A stretch of DNA of 64,000 nucleotides from Zobellia uliginosa (GTDB lineage: Bacteria > Bacteroidota > Bacteroidia > Flavobacteriales > Flavobacteriaceae). Each line of letters starts with the position of its first letter. Positions within the stretch are counted from its first letter, which is position 1. The stretch spans positions 372,001-436,000 of the forward strand of contig NZ_JAHKPY010000003.1 of assembly GCF_018860745.1 (NCBI RefSeq), given 5' to 3'. Below the pieces are notes generated by a model. It was given only the letters and a program-made list of their open reading frames with translations, did no database searches and was not told the origin of the DNA. A program made the translations under genes and the position numbers. Shown here piece after piece: positions 62,810 to 64,000 of this stretch.

Positions 62810-64000
62810 ATGCGCTGCAAAAAGAACAATCTACTGTATGCTCTTTTGTTGCTTATTGTATTTTCTTCTTGTAAAGAAGAAAAGGCTGTAATCACAGAAA
62901 AAAAACCGAATATTATCTACATTATGGCTGATGACCATACTACCCAGGGTTTTGGGATTTATGGTAGCCGGTTGGCAAAATTAAACCCTACACCAACATT
63001 GGATAAGATTGCCAAGGAAGGTATCATCTTTGACAATTGCTTCGTAAGTAATTCAATCTGTACGCCAAGTCGTGCAGCCATTATTACGGGTCAGAACTCT
63101 CAGTTAAACGGAGTTTTAGATTTGGATGGTCGTATTGAACCAGCTCGCCAGTTTCTTCCAATTGAAATGAAAAAATTAGGTTACCAAACCGCTGTTGTTG
63201 GTAAATGGCACTTAAAAGAAGAGCCTGCAGCGTTTGACTATTATAAGGTTTTACCTGGTCAAGGTAAATATTTTGATCCTGAGTTCAGGGTTCGTGGTGA
63301 TAAGCCGTGGCCTAAAAATACTGTTCAGACTAAGGGGCATTCTTCTGACATGGTTACCGATATTTCTTTGGATTGGTTAAAGAACGAAAGAGACCCTAAC
63401 AAACCTTTCTTTTTAGTGCATCAGTTTAAAGCACCTCATGATGATTTTGAAAATGCTCCTCGTTACGAAGAGTATTTGGCGGATACCTTTATTCCAGAGC
63501 CTGAAAGCCTGTACGAAAGAGGAAATAACGGTTCTATTGCTACACGTGGTAAGAATGATTCGTTGACTAGAATTATTGGATCTTCTGTATCGCACAGAAA
63601 CTTGATTCGTAACCAGGCTATGAACATTTATGTAGATAGCTCTATTCACCGTTCATATCGTGATGCGGATAAAATCCGTCCAGAAGAATATGTAAAATGG
63701 GAAATGGATGATGAAGAGAAGAAATATACGAGTAAGGTTTATCAGGACTACGTAAAAAAGTATTTGCGTTGCGTAAAAGGAGTTGATGATAACGTAAAAC
63801 GTTTAATGGATTATTTAGAGGCTGAAGGTCTTATGGACAATACTATAATCGTTTATACCGGAGATCAAGGTTTTATGCTTGGTGAACATGATTTTATTGA
63901 TAAAAGATGGATGTATGAAGAATCTATGCGAATGCCTTTCTTTGTGCGTTACCCTGAAAAAATAAAAGCAGGAACTCGCACGGATGCAATTATCAATAAT
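62810..64000 (+). CDS. Second sulfatase, 3' end outside the window
   Basis: Partial gene, 397 codons from the ATG at 62810 to the window end, open throughout. A lipoprotein signal ends at VFSSC (C21). The formylglycine motif is CTPSRAAIITG with C84; metal ligands appear in MADDHTTQG (D41, D42) and YTGDQGFMLGEH, and VGKWHLKEE is the usual Lys/His site. Its sequence differs clearly from the first sulfatase and it lacks no visible catalytic residue, so the two probably cut different sulfate positions. It follows the NHL gene after 163 nt. Confidence 0.93.
   Translation, partial: MRCKKNNLLYALLLLIVFSSCKEEKAVITEKKPNIIYIMADDHTTQGFGIYGSRLAKLNPTPTLDKIAKEGIIFDNCFVSNSICTPSRAAIITGQNSQLNGVLDLDGRIEPARQFLPIEMKKLGYQTAVVGKWHLKEEPAAFDYYKVLPGQGKYFDPEFRVRGDKPWPKNTVQTKGHSSDMVTDISLDWLKNERDPNKPFFLVHQFKAPHDDFENAPRYEEYLADTFIPEPESLYERGNNGSIATRGKNDSLTRIIGSSVSHRNLIRNQAMNIYVDSSIHRSYRDADKIRPEEYVKWEMDDEEKKYTSKVYQDYVKKYLRCVKGVDDNVKRLMDYLEAEGLMDNTIIVYTGDQGFMLGEHDFIDKRWMYEESMRMPFFVRYPEKIKAGTRTDAIINN

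Overview
The window reads as a chromosomal segment from a marine member of the Bacteroidota, most likely family Flavobacteriaceae (a Zobellia- or Maribacter-like organism; genus is inference). The evidence is AT-rich DNA, SusC/SusD outer-membrane pairs, a hybrid two-component system of the Bacteroidota type, promoters of the TTG-N19-21-TAnnTTTG form, many short lipoproteins, and small housekeeping genes of flavobacterial type (DUF4252, short LeuA, YbiT-like ABC-F). Gene density is high, strands alternate often, and I see no insertion sequence, phage, CRISPR array or tRNA.

Left part (1-4.3 kb): a signalling block with a LuxR-type response regulator, a TPR-containing lipoprotein-like histidine kinase, a small lipoprotein made almost entirely of six identical 14-residue repeats, and a LytTR regulator whose receiver has lost its phospho-accepting aspartate.

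Middle part (4.5-37.3 kb): mostly housekeeping and hypothetical genes. These include a beta-helix lipoprotein, thioesterase plus glutaminyl cyclase, the SRP RNA with a clear promoter and terminator, an SDR, transaldolase, an ABC-F ATPase with one degenerate ATP site, pheT, leuB and leuA, a DMT transporter, an RluA-type pseudouridine synthase, panB, a secreted-protein gene broken by one nonsense codon, a DUF1080 protein, a NUC1 endonuclease without signal peptide, a Gdx/SugE-type exporter, a PLP decarboxylase, sdaA, dnaK and a Bax-inhibitor-like membrane protein.

Right part (37.7-64 kb): a polysaccharide utilisation locus. Mannonate dehydratase (uxuA) and an SDR mannonate oxidoreductase are transcribed leftward. 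Divergent from them run susC, susD, a large FG-GAP/ASPIC-UnbV lipoprotein, a 1412-residue hybrid two-component regulator, a sulfatase and a Tat-exported Gfo/Idh/MocA oxidoreductase. A convergent AraC regulator then faces a second rightward block: a PSCyt1/DUF1549/DUF1553 cytochrome-type protein with a laminin-G-like insert, a Tat-exported DUF1501 protein, a Tat-exported NHL-propeller protein, and a second sulfatase cut by the window edge. Together these suggest uptake and desulfation of a sulfated, uronate-containing algal polysaccharide whose uronic acid drains through fructuronate and mannonate to 2-keto-3-deoxygluconate. No glycoside hydrolase or polysaccharide lyase is visible here. The planctomycete-style module joined to a sulfatase is the least understood part and the best candidate for an undescribed system.
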